A stretch of DNA of 64,000 bases from Massilia aurea (GCF_024753205.1 NZ_JANUGZ010000004.1:434001-498000); one strand, 5' to 3'; positions 27,116 through 36,179 are shown, counted from the first letter of the stretch. Translations and numbers: made by a program. The notes: generated by a model not told the origin, from the letters alone.

Positions 27116-27210
27116 AAAGCCGGGGTCAGGTCTGACATTCGGACACGGCCTCGGCATTAGTTAGATAAAAGCCGGGGTCAGGTCTGACATTCGGACACGA
27201 TCTCAGCCTT
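27116..27210 (+). repeat. Left pair of RAYT-flanking repeats (two direct copies)
   Basis: Two direct copies, 27116-27148 and 27168-27200, each beginning AAAGCCGGGGTCAGGTCTGA and continuing CATTCGGACACG. The second is extended by ATCTCAGCCTT, which is also in the right-hand copies. They lie between doxX and the RAYT transposase gene. Confidence 0.9.
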
Positions 27211-27288
27211 CATCGAATGGCCTCCCTGGTCTTCTTGAAAGCTGAGCAATCTCAGCGCCAGTGATCCGGCATCCGGTAGCGTGGCCGG

Positions 27289-28215
27289 ATGACACGACCA
27301 CTCAGACTCGACTTTCCCGGCGCGCTGTACCATGTGACGTCACGCGGTAACCGGCGTAACACGATCTATCGCGATGAAGCCGATCGCCGGATTTGGTTGG
27401 AGGTTCTTGCGAAGGTGTGTGAACGCCACCACTGCGTCATCCACAGCTTTTGCCAGATGACCAATCACTACCATCTGCTGATCGAAACGGCCGAAGCAAA
27501 TCTTCCGCAGTGCATACGTCAACTCAACGGGGTGTATTCGCAGCATGTCAATCGACGGCATCAACTCGTCGGGCACTTGTTTCAAGGGCGCTACAAAGCA
27601 ATCCTGGTGCAGAAGGAAAGTTATCTTCTGGAAGTGTCCCGGTACATCGTGTTGAATCCACTCCGTGCACATGTCGTCGAAGCGCTGGATCAATGGCGAT
27701 GGAGTAGTTATCGTTATTTTGTCGGCGATGAAACGCCGCCAGAATGGCTGGCACGCGATGAGCTCCTGGAGCGGTTCGGCGACACTCGCGCCAGTGCCAT
27801 TGAGGCATATCAGGCGTTTGTACTGGCGGGTGTCGGGCAAGCAAACCCGCTGGACGCTACCCGCCACCAAATCCTGCTGGGAGATGAGGTTTTTGTATCG
27901 GAGCACCAGCACATGCAGCGATCTGAAGCGCTCATGGAAACCAAACGGGCGACGCGGCGCGCAGTAGCGCTTCCCCTGGTTGACTACCAGGCCAGGTATC
28001 CTGCCAGGGATGAGGCGATGGCGCGCGCCTACCGATCGACTGCCTATACCATGCCGCAGATCGCCATCGCCTTTGGCGTATCGACCAAAACAGTCAGCCG
28101 CGCGGTGGCTGTTTTCGAGAAAGCGAAGCGGCATGCTTTAAGGCTGAGGTCGTGTCCGAATGTCAGACCTGACCCCGGCTTTGATGCTGAGGTCGTGTCC
28201 GAATGTCAGACCTGA
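27289..28215 (+). CDS. REP-associated tyrosine transposase (RAYT, Y1/IS200-like)
   Basis: A 308-residue single-strand DNA endonuclease of the HUH/Y1 class. The His-x-His metal site is H60-x-H62 in TNHYHLLIE and the nucleophile is Tyr102 in FQGRYKAILV. The N-terminal LRLDFPGALYHVTSRGNRR and RYIVLNPLRA are typical. After about residue 225 comes a C-terminal helix-turn-helix segment (TMPQIAIAFGVSTKTVSRAV), as in the longer RAYT groups. The last residues (SCPNVRPDPGF) are encoded by the flanking repeat, and the stop codon lies inside the second right-hand copy, so the repeat has become coding. Presumably it nicks and moves the adjoining repeats. Confidence 0.92.
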   Translation: MTRPLRLDFPGALYHVTSRGNRRNTIYRDEADRRIWLEVLAKVCERHHCVIHSFCQMTNHYHLLIETAEANLPQCIRQLNGVYSQHVNRRHQLVGHLFQGRYKAILVQKESYLLEVSRYIVLNPLRAHVVEALDQWRWSSYRYFVGDETPPEWLARDELLERFGDTRASAIEAYQAFVLAGVGQANPLDATRHQILLGDEVFVSEHQHMQRSEALMETKRATRRAVALPLVDYQARYPARDEAMARAYRSTAYTMPQIAIAFGVSTKTVSRAVAVFEKAKRHALRLRSCPNVRPDPGFDAEVVSECQT

Positions 28216-28225
28216 CCCCGGCTTT
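28146..28225 (-). repeat. Right pair of RAYT-flanking repeats (inverted copies)
   Basis: Copies at 28151-28182 and 28194-28225 read as the reverse complement of the left-hand unit, each preceded by TGAGGT. Identity across the core of about 32 bases is essentially complete. The first copy and most of the second are inside the transposase coding sequence. Confidence 0.9.
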
Positions 28226-28230
28226 GACAA

Positions 28231-29184
28231 TCACAGCTGCGTCAACGAAATCGTCCCCGCCACCGGCGTCGAACACGGCTCTTCATCGAACGCGATATCC
28301 CCCAGCGGATTGGCCACACCATCCGTCTTCAGATCCGCGAAGCCAAACAGGTTACGGTCCATCAGATGCGATGGCACCACGGTCGACAGCGACGAGAAAA
28401 TGCTTTCCACGCGCCCCGGATGTTTTTTCTCCCACTCGCGCAGCATGTTCTTGATCTGTTTGCGCTGCAGGTTTTCCTGCGAGCCGCACAGGTCGCACGG
28501 GATGATCGGGAAGCCTTTTACCTCAGCATAGCGCTCGGTATCAGCCTCTTTCACATATGCCATCGGGCGGATCACCATGTGCTTGCCATCGTCCGACACC
28601 AGCTTGGCCGGCATCCCCTTCAGCTTCCCGCCGAAGAACATGTTGAGGAAGAAGGTTTCGAGGATATCGTCGCGGTGGTGGCCCAGCGCGATCTTGTTGC
28701 AGCCCAGCTCATCGGCGACGCGGTACAGGATGCCGCGCCGCAGCCTTGAACACAGCGAGCAGGTGGTCTTGCCTTCCGGGATCAGGCGCTTGACGATGCT
28801 GTAGGTGTCCTGGTTTTCGATGTGGTAATCCACGCCGAGCTTGTCCAGGTAGGCCGGCAGGATATCGGCCGGGAAGTTCGGCTGCTTCTGGTCGAGGTTG
28901 ACTGCGACGATGTCGAAGTGGATCGGCGCACGCTCGCGCAGCGTCAGGAGGATGTCCAGCAGTGCGTAGCTGTCCTTGCCGCCCGACAGGCACACCATCA
29001 CCTTGTCGCCGTCTTCGATCATGTTGAAGTCGCCGATGGCCTGGCCGACCTGGCGGCACAGGCGCTTGTGCAGCTTGTGGTTTTCGTGGGCGATCTTTTC
29101 CTGCTTCTTGGCGTCGATCACGGGGGCGGCCTCGCCCAGCGGGAAGTCCGCCTCGGTCAGGCGCTCGATAACGGTTTCGTTCAT
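28231..29184 (-). CDS. ttcA: tRNA 2-thiocytidine(32) synthetase TtcA
   Basis: Iron-sulphur-dependent ATP pyrophosphatase that thiolates cytidine 32 of certain tRNAs. The 317 residues contain the PP-loop SGGKDS at 67-72 and two CxxC motifs, C141/C144 ([12 protein letters not shown]) and C229/C232 (PCDLCGSQ), which give the catalytic Cys and cluster ligands. [14 protein letters not shown] is the second family block. Start ATG 29184 overlaps the folB stop as ATGA, so the two are co-translated; the longer open frame upstream is within folB. It ends six bases from the RAYT repeat array, which could therefore lie in its 3' untranslated region. Confidence 0.96.
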   Translation of the reverse strand: MNETVIERLTEADFPLGEAAPVIDAKKQEKIAHENHKLHKRLCRQVGQAIGDFNMIEDGDKVMVCLSGGKDSYALLDILLTLRERAPIHFDIVAVNLDQKQPNFPADILPAYLDKLGVDYHIENQDTYSIVKRLIPEGKTTCSLCSRLRRGILYRVADELGCNKIALGHHRDDILETFFLNMFFGGKLKGMPAKLVSDDGKHMVIRPMAYVKEADTERYAEVKGFPIIPCDLCGSQENLQRKQIKNMLREWEKKHPGRVESIFSSLSTVVPSHLMDRNLFGFADLKTDGVANPLGDIAFDEEPCSTPVAGTISLTQL

Positions 29185-29579
29185 GCTTCGTCCTTGATAC
29201 GGAATACTTCGACACCGACGCCTTCGCAATCGGCATACACATCAGGTTTCATCGTCGACACGCCCGCCGCGCGCACGCGCGGATGGGCGAGCATGGCCTC
29301 GACCATGTCGTCGCACAGGGTTTCTTGCAGGTGGATATGGCCCTTGGAAATGCGCTGGGCCACCGTCTCGCGCATGAAGTCGTAGTCGACGACTTCAGCC
29401 AATTGGTCGGCCTTGGGCGTCGACATCTCGAGCGGAATGTACAGCTCAACATTGATCAGCACACGTTGCTCGCCCTTCTTTTCGAAATCGTGCACGCCGA
29501 TATTGATCATCACTTCGTAATTGCGCAGGAACAGCCGGCGGCAATTGCGCAAGCTCGGGTGGGACAGGGCGGACAACAT
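29181..29579 (-). CDS. folB: Dihydroneopterin aldolase
   Basis: A 132-residue enzyme converting dihydroneopterin to 6-hydroxymethyl-dihydropterin in folate synthesis. Conserved blocks are [23 protein letters not shown] (first strand pair with the substrate-binding Tyr/His-like position replaced by His), [12 protein letters not shown] and the C-terminal [17 protein letters not shown] carrying the catalytic Lys region. The first 15 residues precede the usual FolB start and a later start is possible. It sits between the SDR gene (two bases upstream of its start) and ttcA (four-base overlap), forming one operon. Confidence 0.9.
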   Translation of the reverse strand: MLSALSHPSLRNCRRLFLRNYEVMINIGVHDFEKKGEQRVLINVELYIPLEMSTPKADQLAEVVDYDFMRETVAQRISKGHIHLQETLCDDMVEAMLAHPRVRAAGVSTMKPDVYADCEGVGVEVFRIKDEA

Positions 29580-29581
29580 GG

Positions 29582-30418
29582 TTAAGCCTTTTGGATAGAT
29601 GATTCGGTGCTGCGGTTGTTGGGGTCGTCGCTGCGCGGTTCGGTCAGGAACATGACGTCGCGCGTCGATGGCGTCAGGTGCTGGCCGCCATCGACCAGCA
29701 GGGTCGTGCCCGTCAACGCGCGGGCGCCCGCTGCGTAGACGACCGCGTCGGCAATGTCCTGCGGCGTCGAGGAGCGCCCCAGCGGCGTGGCGCGGTGCGC
29801 CTGCGTGAAACCTTCCTCGCTCTGCTCGCCCGAGACCAGCGTGATGCCGGGCGCCACGCCCACCACGCGCACGGTCGGCGCCAGCGCTTGCGCCAGCATC
29901 GTGGTGGCCGCATGCAGCGCTGCCTTGGACAAGGTGTACGACAGAAAATCCGGGTTGAGATTGTACAGTTTCTGGTCGAGCAGGTTGATCACGACAGCTT
30001 GCTCACCCTGCGGCGTGGCCGCATGCAGCGCCTGCGCCAGCAGCACTGGCGCTGTGACATTCGCGGCCATATGCGCGTTCAATAGCGCCGGCGAAAAGTC
30101 GGTAGCGTTGTCGTATTCGAACAACGATGCGTTGTTCACGATGCACGTCAACGCGCCAAGCGCGTCGATGGCGCGGCTCGCCAGCAGGCGCACGGCCGCA
30201 TCGTCGGCCAGGTCGCACTGCAGCAGCACGGCGCGCCCGCCCAGGGCCAGGATGGCGTCGCGTGTGGCGATCGCATCCTGTTCGGAATGGCGGTAGTGCA
30301 GTGCGAGATCCCAGCCGGCCCTGGCCAGGCCCAGCGCAATGGCGCGTCCGAGGCGGCGCCCGGCGCCGGTCACCAGCGCAACCCGGGGCAGGGCGGTTGG
30401 AACTGTGTCGGTCATCAT
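29582..30418 (-). CDS. Short-chain dehydrogenase, pteridine-reductase (FolM)-like
   Basis: A 278-residue NADPH-dependent SDR. The nucleotide-binding turn is TGAGRRLGRAIA, where RR is typical of PTR1/FolM rather than the usual TGxxxGIG. NNAS and the catalytic Tyr-x3-Lys in SYTLSKAALH are intact, and PGITLVSGEQSEEGF is the substrate loop. Immediate linkage to folB supports reduction of dihydromonapterin or another pterin. The C-terminal 25 residues (RSDDPNNRSTESSIQKA) are an unstructured extension. The double start ATGATG makes 30418 or 30415 equally likely. First gene of the SDR-folB-ttcA operon, divergent from the methyltransferase gene. Confidence 0.85.
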   Translation of the reverse strand: MMTDTVPTALPRVALVTGAGRRLGRAIALGLARAGWDLALHYRHSEQDAIATRDAILALGGRAVLLQCDLADDAAVRLLASRAIDALGALTCIVNNASLFEYDNATDFSPALLNAHMAANVTAPVLLAQALHAATPQGEQAVVINLLDQKLYNLNPDFLSYTLSKAALHAATTMLAQALAPTVRVVGVAPGITLVSGEQSEEGFTQAHRATPLGRSSTPQDIADAVVYAAGARALTGTTLLVDGGQHLTPSTRDVMFLTEPRSDDPNNRSTESSIQKA

Positions 30419-30449
30419 GGGTGATCAGGCCTGAACATCAGGCAGTAAA

Positions 30450-30478
30450 TTGTTGATAAAAGCGAATCTGGCTACAAT
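30450..30478 (+). promoter_or_regulatory. Promoter of the MidA-like methyltransferase gene
   Basis: TTGTTG (30450-30455), a 17-base spacer and TACAAT (30473-30478). Initiation seven bases after the -10 falls at 30485, the A of the start codon, so the message is probably leaderless. Confidence 0.6.
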
Positions 30479-30484
30479 GCCGGC

Positions 30485-31633
30485 ATGTCCCTGCCCACCC
30501 CCGACCACGACGCCCTGGCCGCGTCCCACGCCCTGCAACAGCGCATCGCTGACGAGATCGAACAATCCGGTGGGCAGATCGCGTTTTCGCGGTTCATGGA
30601 ACTGGCGCTGTACGCGCCGCGCCTCGGGTATTACAGCGGCGGCGCCGCCAAGCTCGGCGCCGAGGGCGATTTCATCACCGCGCCCGAGATGACGCCGCTG
30701 TTCGGGGCAACCGTGGCGCGCGTGGCAGCCGCTATTATCGCCCAAAGCGCGCCCGACATCATCGAGTTCGGCGCTGGCACCGGCCGCCTGGCGCGCGACG
30801 TGCTGGCTGCGTTGGCGCGCCAGGGCGTCGCCGTCAACTCATACACGATCATCGAATTGTCCGGCGAGCTGCGCGCGCGCCAGCAGGCCAACCTGGCCGA
30901 TCTGCCGCAAGTACGCTGGCAGGACGCCATGCCCGCGCATTTCAGCGGCGTGGTGCTGGCCAATGAAGTGCTCGATGCGATGCCGGTCGAGCTGGTGATC
31001 CGCACCCGGGATGGCTGGCGCCGCCAGATGGTCACGATCGAGGACGGCGCATTTGCCTTTGTCCAGTCGCCGCTCGATGCGGCCCTGCAGGAGCAACTGG
31101 TGCGCCAGGTGCCTGAGCACGAACAGATGATTGAAGGCTATGTCACCGAGCTGCACCCGGTCGGCACCGGCTTCATGGGCTCGCTGGCGACGATGTTCGC
31201 GGGCGGGCGTGGCGCGGCGATCCTGTTCGACTACGGTTTCCCGGCCCATGAGTATTACCTCGACCAGCGCATCGGCGGCACCCTGATGTGCCACTACCGC
31301 CACCACGCGCATCCCGATCCGTTCTATCTGCCGGGCCTGCAGGACATCACCGCCCACGTCGATTTCACGGCGATGGCGCTGGCGGCCCAGGATGCCGGCC
31401 TGCCGGTGCTGGCCTACATGAGCCAGGCGGCATTCCTGATCGGTGCCGGGATCGGTGATTTGTTGCTTGAAAACAACCCTGAAGATGCGCTGCGCTTCCT
31501 GCCGCAGTCGCGCGCCGTGCAAAAGCTCGTCTCACCAGCGGAAATGGGCGAATTATTCAAGGTGCTGGTGGTCGGGCAGGCTGTAACATTGCCCGATGCA
31601 CTCGTCCAGGCTGACCGCAGTCATCGCCTGTGA
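30485..31633 (+). CDS. Class I SAM-dependent methyltransferase, MidA/NDUFAF7 family
   Basis: A 382-residue protein. The N-terminus (ISFSRFMELALYAPRLGYYSGG-like region) and GDFITAPEMTPLFG are family hallmarks. The SAM site is IIEFGAGTGRLARDVL, and VVLANEVLDAMPVELV is the post-strand-4 block. The mitochondrial relative methylates an arginine of complex I subunit NDUFS2; the bacterial target is not established. No ribosome site precedes ATG 30485 and the promoter -10 ends seven bases before it. It is divergent from the folM-like gene with about 66 bases between them. The first 20 residues are not conserved. Confidence 0.9.
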   Translation: MSLPTPDHDALAASHALQQRIADEIEQSGGQIAFSRFMELALYAPRLGYYSGGAAKLGAEGDFITAPEMTPLFGATVARVAAAIIAQSAPDIIEFGAGTGRLARDVLAALARQGVAVNSYTIIELSGELRARQQANLADLPQVRWQDAMPAHFSGVVLANEVLDAMPVELVIRTRDGWRRQMVTIEDGAFAFVQSPLDAALQEQLVRQVPEHEQMIEGYVTELHPVGTGFMGSLATMFAGGRGAAILFDYGFPAHEYYLDQRIGGTLMCHYRHHAHPDPFYLPGLQDITAHVDFTAMALAAQDAGLPVLAYMSQAAFLIGAGIGDLLLENNPEDALRFLPQSRAVQKLVSPAEMGELFKVLVVGQAVTLPDALVQADRSHRL

Positions 31634-31766
31634 TAATTGTGATATCTTGCACAACGGACACAATTGCGTCTAAGCTGTACTACATTCCAGCGCCAGGGTC
31701 CGGCCATCCGCCTCGGCCGAGGACGTAGCATCAATGGCAGGCATCAGCGGGCAGATTTGACACACC

Positions 31767-32708
31767 ATGGCCAAGATTCACACACACTATGACAACCTGA
31801 AGGTGTCGCGTCACGCGCCCCAGGAAGTCATTCGTGCTTCGTACAAGGCGCTGAGCCAGAAATACCATCCCGACAAGAATCCGGGCGACGAAAAGGCCGC
31901 CCGCATCATGGCGGTCGTCAATTCCGCCTACAACGTCCTGGCCGATCCGGTGCGCCGCAAGGAGCACGACGAGTGGATCGCGTCCGAAGAATGGGAAGTC
32001 GAGTGGCTGGAAAGCTCGAACGCCAAGGACGGCCAGCTGCGCAAGGGCGGTGACACGGGTGACGCCTCATCAGCCCACAAGCCGCGCCGCGCGCGCCTGA
32101 TGCGCGATCCGCGCTGGTGGCTGGGCCTGGTTACCTGCTTCGTGGCCGGCGCCGCCACTGCCGTCCTGCTCTTCCAGCAACCGGGCATGATGCCCGACGC
32201 GCTGGCCTGGAGCGGTGTGCAAAAGCCCGTGAGCGTGCTGGCCAGCACACCGCCGGCCACAGCGACGCCGGCAACTGCACCTGCAACTGCAGCCGCCGAG
32301 CCCGCGCCGGATACCTGGGCTGGCCGCGGTACGCCTGCGATTCGCACGCTCGGCATCGCCCAGCTGGTGGTGCCCGACCGCGTGCCCGATTGCAGCACCG
32401 ACCTGCAAACCCTGACGGCGCCAGGCGGCGAGCCGTGGCCGGCCGAGTCGGCTTATTTGCCGGGCTACCCGGTGGGTAACGAGGGCGCCGGGATGCAGGT
32501 GACGATCGACAATAGCGCGAACGCATCGCCGGTGTTCGTCAAGCTGTACGATTTGGAACGCCGCGCGAACGTGCGCCACGCCTTCGTGCAGCCGCGTGCG
32601 ACGTTCACGCTCGACAAGCTGACGGCCGGCAAGTACGAGGTACATTATCAGAACGTCGTCGTCGGCGCCGGCAAGGGCGAGTGCGACAGCCGCCAGCCCG
32701 TTCAATAG
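31767..32708 (+). CDS. J-domain protein with one membrane helix
   Basis: A 313-residue protein. The N-terminal J domain (about residues 6-70) has the DnaK-stimulating motif HPD at 34-36 (QKYHPDKNPG). A hydrophilic linker ends in basic residues (KPRRARLMRD), then a membrane helix (about residues 115-135, WWLGLVTCFVAGAATAVLLF), an Ala/Thr/Pro-rich stretch and a C-terminal region with AGMQVTIDNSANASPVFVKL and TFTLDKLTAGKYEVHYQ. The latter reads like a small beta-sandwich domain outside the membrane. The partner and client are unknown. The gene is not in the dnaK operon. A TGCGCCGT/ACGGCGCA hairpin (32732-32760) follows. Confidence 0.85.
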   Translation: MAKIHTHYDNLKVSRHAPQEVIRASYKALSQKYHPDKNPGDEKAARIMAVVNSAYNVLADPVRRKEHDEWIASEEWEVEWLESSNAKDGQLRKGGDTGDASSAHKPRRARLMRDPRWWLGLVTCFVAGAATAVLLFQQPGMMPDALAWSGVQKPVSVLASTPPATATPATAPATAAAEPAPDTWAGRGTPAIRTLGIAQLVVPDRVPDCSTDLQTLTAPGGEPWPAESAYLPGYPVGNEGAGMQVTIDNSANASPVFVKLYDLERRANVRHAFVQPRATFTLDKLTAGKYEVHYQNVVVGAGKGECDSRQPVQ

Positions 32709-32731
32709 GCGCTCTCCGGCTGTCGTTTTTA

Positions 32732-32760
32732 TGCGCCGTAGCTGGTCCTGAAACGGCGCA
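32732..32760 (+). terminator. Hairpin after the J-domain gene
   Basis: TGCGCCGT (32732-32739) pairs perfectly with ACGGCGCA (32753-32760). The T-run (GTTTTTA) lies before rather than after the stem, so on the plus strand this is a weak terminator candidate. Confidence 0.35.
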
Positions 32761-32863
32761 TCATGCCAATTTCATTTAATTCGTTCTGCGCCGTAATATA
32801 CTGGGTCGATACTGCGCGCCCATGCAGCCGCCCCACGCCCAACGCAGGCCAATACGGACCACA

Positions 32864-34516
32864 ATGAACGAACTGGAAGGCCTGACGGCCCTGATCATCG
32901 AGCCCCACGCAGGAATGCGCGCCAGTATCCACAGCATGCTCACGCTGTGCGGCCTGACCCGGATCGAGCACGCCAGCACGTCCAACCAGGCAATCAAGCA
33001 CCTGGGCCTGCGCCAGTTTGACCTCATCCTCTGCGAATACGACCTCGAAGGTGGCCAGGATGGCCAGCAGTTGCTGGAAGACCTGCGCCACCACAAGCTG
33101 ATGCGCCTGGCCACGATGTTCTTCATGGTCACCGCAGAAGGCAACCACAGCAAGGTGGTCAGCGCGGCCGAGCTGGCGCCGACCGACTACGTCCTCAAGC
33201 CGTTCACCGCCGACCGCCTGCTCGAGCGGATCGGGCGCGCGCTCGACAAGCGCAATGCCTTCCTGCCCGTGTACACGCTGATGGAGGCAGGCGACCAGAT
33301 GCAGGCTGTCGCCGCCTGCATCGAGGGCCAGCGCCTGCACACGCGCTACGCCATCGACTTTTTGCGCCTGCGCGCCGAGTTGCACATGTTTCTGGGGCAG
33401 GCCGAGCTGGCCGAACCCATCTATCGGCACCTGGTCGAGATCAAGGCGATTGCCTGGGCCCGGCTGGGGCTGGCCAAGACGCTGTTCGTGCGCAAGCGCC
33501 TGGCCGAGGCCAAGGACATTCTCGAAGAGCTGGTCGACACCAACCGCAATTTCGTCGACGCCTTCGACTGGCTGGCGCGCACCCATGCCGCGGCTGGCGA
33601 GCTCGACAAAGCGCAGGCCGTGCTTGCCGACGCCGTGGCCGTCTCGCCCCACGCGGTGCGGCGCCTGCGCACGCTGGCCGACATCGCCTTCGATGCGGGC
33701 GACATCGACACCGCCGAAAAGTCGCTGCGCCAGGTGGTGAGCAAGGCCAAGTATTCCGAGTTTCGCGATCCCGAAGACCACGTCAAGCTGGTGCGCACGC
33801 TGGTGGGCAAGGGTGATCCGGTGGGCGCGGCGGCGGTGGTGCGCGATCTCGACCGCACGATGGGCGGGCGCGCCACGACGGCGCTGTGCAGCGCGGTGGC
33901 CTCGGCCCTGGTGCACGAGTACACCGGCAACGACGTGCGCCTGGGCGAAGCATTGACCACAGCGGTGGCGGCCTGCCAGGATGCGCCGGGCGTGTCGGTC
34001 GACATCAAGCTCGAGCTCGCCCGCACCTGCCTCGACCATGACATGCAAGAGGGCGCCTGCTCGGTCGTGCGCGATGTGATGCGCAATGCCGGCGACGAGT
34101 CCGTGATGGCGCGCGCCGTGGGCGTCATGGACAACGCAGGCAAGGGCGAGCTGGCCCGCTCGATGGTCAAGGAAAGCCGCCAGCACGTGGTCGACCTGGT
34201 CGCCAGCGGCGCCGCGCGTGCCAAGAGCGGCGATTACCGGGGCGCGGTCACGCTGATGCTCGAAGCAGCGCACAAGCTGCCCAACAATCCGTCGGTGGCG
34301 TTCAATGCCACGCTGGCGGTGCTGCGCTGCCTGGAAGCAGGCGGCTGGGACGAGCGGCTCGGTGGCCAGGTTCCTACCCTGATCGCCAATGTACGCAAGC
34401 TCGACCCGCTCAATCCCAAGCTGCCGGCGCTGGCGGCGCTGTTCCAGCAAGTGCTCAAGCAGCACGATCAGGGCGTGCGCCAGGGGTTGCGCATGCCGCC
34501 GCCCAAAGCGGGCTGA
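32864..34516 (+). CDS. Receiver-domain protein with tetratricopeptide repeats
   Basis: A 550-residue cytosolic protein. The N-terminal 125 residues are CheY-like: FDLILCEYDLEGGQDG places the phospho-acceptor Asp, VTAEGNH the switch Thr, and DYVLKPF the Lys. The acidic pair usually found after strand 1 is replaced by IIEPHAG, so Mg binding may be weak. From about residue 150 to the end there are TPR-like helical pairs (LGQAELAEPIYRHLVEIKA, LAEAKDILEELVDTNRNFVDA and others). No output or kinase domain is present, so it should act as a phosphorylation-gated adaptor. A start at ATG 32822 is possible; 32864 is preferred as it begins at the receiver. Two bases separate its stop from the HDOD gene, so one operon. 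Confidence 0.85.
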   Translation: MNELEGLTALIIEPHAGMRASIHSMLTLCGLTRIEHASTSNQAIKHLGLRQFDLILCEYDLEGGQDGQQLLEDLRHHKLMRLATMFFMVTAEGNHSKVVSAAELAPTDYVLKPFTADRLLERIGRALDKRNAFLPVYTLMEAGDQMQAVAACIEGQRLHTRYAIDFLRLRAELHMFLGQAELAEPIYRHLVEIKAIAWARLGLAKTLFVRKRLAEAKDILEELVDTNRNFVDAFDWLARTHAAAGELDKAQAVLADAVAVSPHAVRRLRTLADIAFDAGDIDTAEKSLRQVVSKAKYSEFRDPEDHVKLVRTLVGKGDPVGAAAVVRDLDRTMGGRATTALCSAVASALVHEYTGNDVRLGEALTTAVAACQDAPGVSVDIKLELARTCLDHDMQEGACSVVRDVMRNAGDESVMARAVGVMDNAGKGELARSMVKESRQHVVDLVASGAARAKSGDYRGAVTLMLEAAHKLPNNPSVAFNATLAVLRCLEAGGWDERLGGQVPTLIANVRKLDPLNPKLPALAALFQQVLKQHDQGVRQGLRMPPPKAG

Positions 34517-34518
34517 CG

Positions 34519-36054
34519 ATGGCCGACCTTCCTCACGGCGCCCAGAGTCACCCCACGTCCGGCCGGGTGCGCGATGCGCTGATGCGCAAGCTGAGCGGCA
34601 CCGAGCGCATGTTCAGTCTCGGCGGCACGATGACGCGCGTGATTGGCATGGGCTACAGCGTCGACGAAGGCTCGGCCGACCTCGCGTATTACGTGATGGC
34701 CGACGTCGCGCTGACCCAGCGCATCCTGCGTCTGTCGAACACGGTGGCGTACCGCACGCAGCTGGGCGCGCCCGTGACGACGATTTCGCGCGCCATTTCG
34801 CTGCTCGGCTTTGACAATGTGCGCGGCGCCGCGCTGGCGATGCTGCTGGTCGACGCGCTCGATGTGGCCGAGCACGGCGTGCGGGTCGAACTCCAGGCGG
34901 CGCTGTGCGCCAGCCTGGTGGGCCAGGAAATGGCGCACCGCAGCCCCCATCCGGGCGCCGAGGAAGCGGGGATCTGCGCGCTGTTCAAGAACCTTGGACC
35001 GATGCTGCTGGCCAGCCACGAGCCGGAGCGCTACCGCGAGATCGCGGCCCTGGTCGCCACCGGCAAGCACAACCACGCGCAAGCCTCGCGCCTGATCCTG
35101 GGCTGCACCTTCGAAATCCTGTCCGAGGCCGTGCTGCGCGAGTGGCAATTGCCCGAGCTGATCATCGAAGCCCAGGCCTCGCCCCCGCCTGGCACGCTCG
35201 CAGTCGCGCCAGAGCGCGCCGAATGGATGCGCCAGGTGGCTGCGTTCAGCCAGGACGTGGCGCGCCTGATGGGCCATCACCACGATCCGGCCAATGCGCC
35301 CGAGGCCGCGGCGCTGCTGGCGCGCTACGGCGTGGCGCTCGGGCTCGACATGCCCGGGCTGGCAGCGCTGTTCGACACCGTCCAGCAAAGCATGAACGGC
35401 ATGCTGCAGAGCATGAACATGGAGCGCGCCCCCAAGACCGACCCGAAGGCCGGCAGCAGCCTGCCAAATGTGCTGGCGCTGGCGATGCTGGACGCGGGTG
35501 AAGCCGATGAAGGCGAGTACTACCCCAGTGGCAAGCCGAAGAACGCACGCGACCTGCTGCTGGCCGGTGTGCAGGATGTCTCGGTGCTGGGGGGATCTGC
35601 CACGAGCGCCAATGACGTCATCATGGCGGTGCTCGAAACGCTGTACGGCGCGCTGGGCTTTCGCTTCGCCACCATCTGCCTGCGCGACGGCCGGACCGGC
35701 ACCTTCCGGGCGCGCGCCTCGCTGGGGGAGAACAAGGCCGAACTGCAGGCCGGCTTCACGTTCCCATGCGCATTCACGCGTGACCTGTTCCACCTGGCGC
35801 TGGAAAACAATGCCGACATGATGATCCCGGACGCCTTCAGCCCGAAGATCCGCGATCTGCTGCCGGCCTGGTACAAGACGCTGCTACCCGACGCCGAGAG
35901 TTTCATCGTGCTGCCGCTGGTGGTGGGCAAGGCGCAGCTGGGGCTGTTCTACGCCGACCGCATCTTCACGGCGCCCGAGGGCGTGCCGCCGGACGAGACG
36001 GCGCTGATCAAGGCGCTCAAGGCCCAAGTGCTGGCCGCACTGGCGCCGGCTTGA
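34519..36054 (+). CDS. HDOD-domain signalling protein
   Basis: A 511-residue protein. The HDOD domain occupies about residues 25-230 (VDEGSADLAYYVMADVALTQRILRLSNTV, then TISRAISLLGFDNVRG). A second, GAF-like part after about 350 (LETLYGALGFRFATICLRDG and then FIVLPLVVGKAQLGLFYADR) could bind a small ligand. HDOD domains lack catalytic HD residues and act as signalling platforms linked to c-di-GMP and two-component networks. It follows the receiver/TPR gene directly and likely works with it. It ends about 125 bases before the promoter of the tRNA operon, and no clear terminator is seen. Confidence 0.88.
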   Translation: MADLPHGAQSHPTSGRVRDALMRKLSGTERMFSLGGTMTRVIGMGYSVDEGSADLAYYVMADVALTQRILRLSNTVAYRTQLGAPVTTISRAISLLGFDNVRGAALAMLLVDALDVAEHGVRVELQAALCASLVGQEMAHRSPHPGAEEAGICALFKNLGPMLLASHEPERYREIAALVATGKHNHAQASRLILGCTFEILSEAVLREWQLPELIIEAQASPPPGTLAVAPERAEWMRQVAAFSQDVARLMGHHHDPANAPEAAALLARYGVALGLDMPGLAALFDTVQQSMNGMLQSMNMERAPKTDPKAGSSLPNVLALAMLDAGEADEGEYYPSGKPKNARDLLLAGVQDVSVLGGSATSANDVIMAVLETLYGALGFRFATICLRDGRTGTFRARASLGENKAELQAGFTFPCAFTRDLFHLALENNADMMIPDAFSPKIRDLLPAWYKTLLPDAESFIVLPLVVGKAQLGLFYADRIFTAPEGVPPDETALIKALKAQVLAALAPA

Positions 36055-36094
36055 TGAACAAACCAAGTTTTTTTCACGCCGCGCAAAATGACCC

Positions 36095-36123
36095 TTGCGG
36101 CTTTAGAGTCGGACCGTTACAAT
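36095..36123 (+). promoter_or_regulatory. Upstream promoter of the tRNA-tuf operon (candidate P1)
   Basis: TTGCGG (36095-36100), a 17-base spacer and TACAAT (36118-36123). Confidence 0.5.
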
Positions 36124-36179
36124 CACGCCCCGAAGCAACGCTGTCAGGCGAAGTGGAAAAACCTTCTACCCAAACCTGA

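Larger units (their letters stand above)
27116..28225 (+). mobile_element. REP-associated tyrosine transposase unit with flanking inverted repeats
   Basis: One RAYT gene is bracketed by two copies of a repeat of about 33 bases on the left and two inverted copies on the right. It has no insertion-sequence-like terminal inverted repeats with target duplication, and passengers are absent. The unit separates doxX from the ttcA operon. RAYTs are usually single-copy housekeeping-like transposases acting on nearby palindromic repeats, so this is a domesticated element rather than a full IS (knowledge of the family). Confidence 0.75.
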
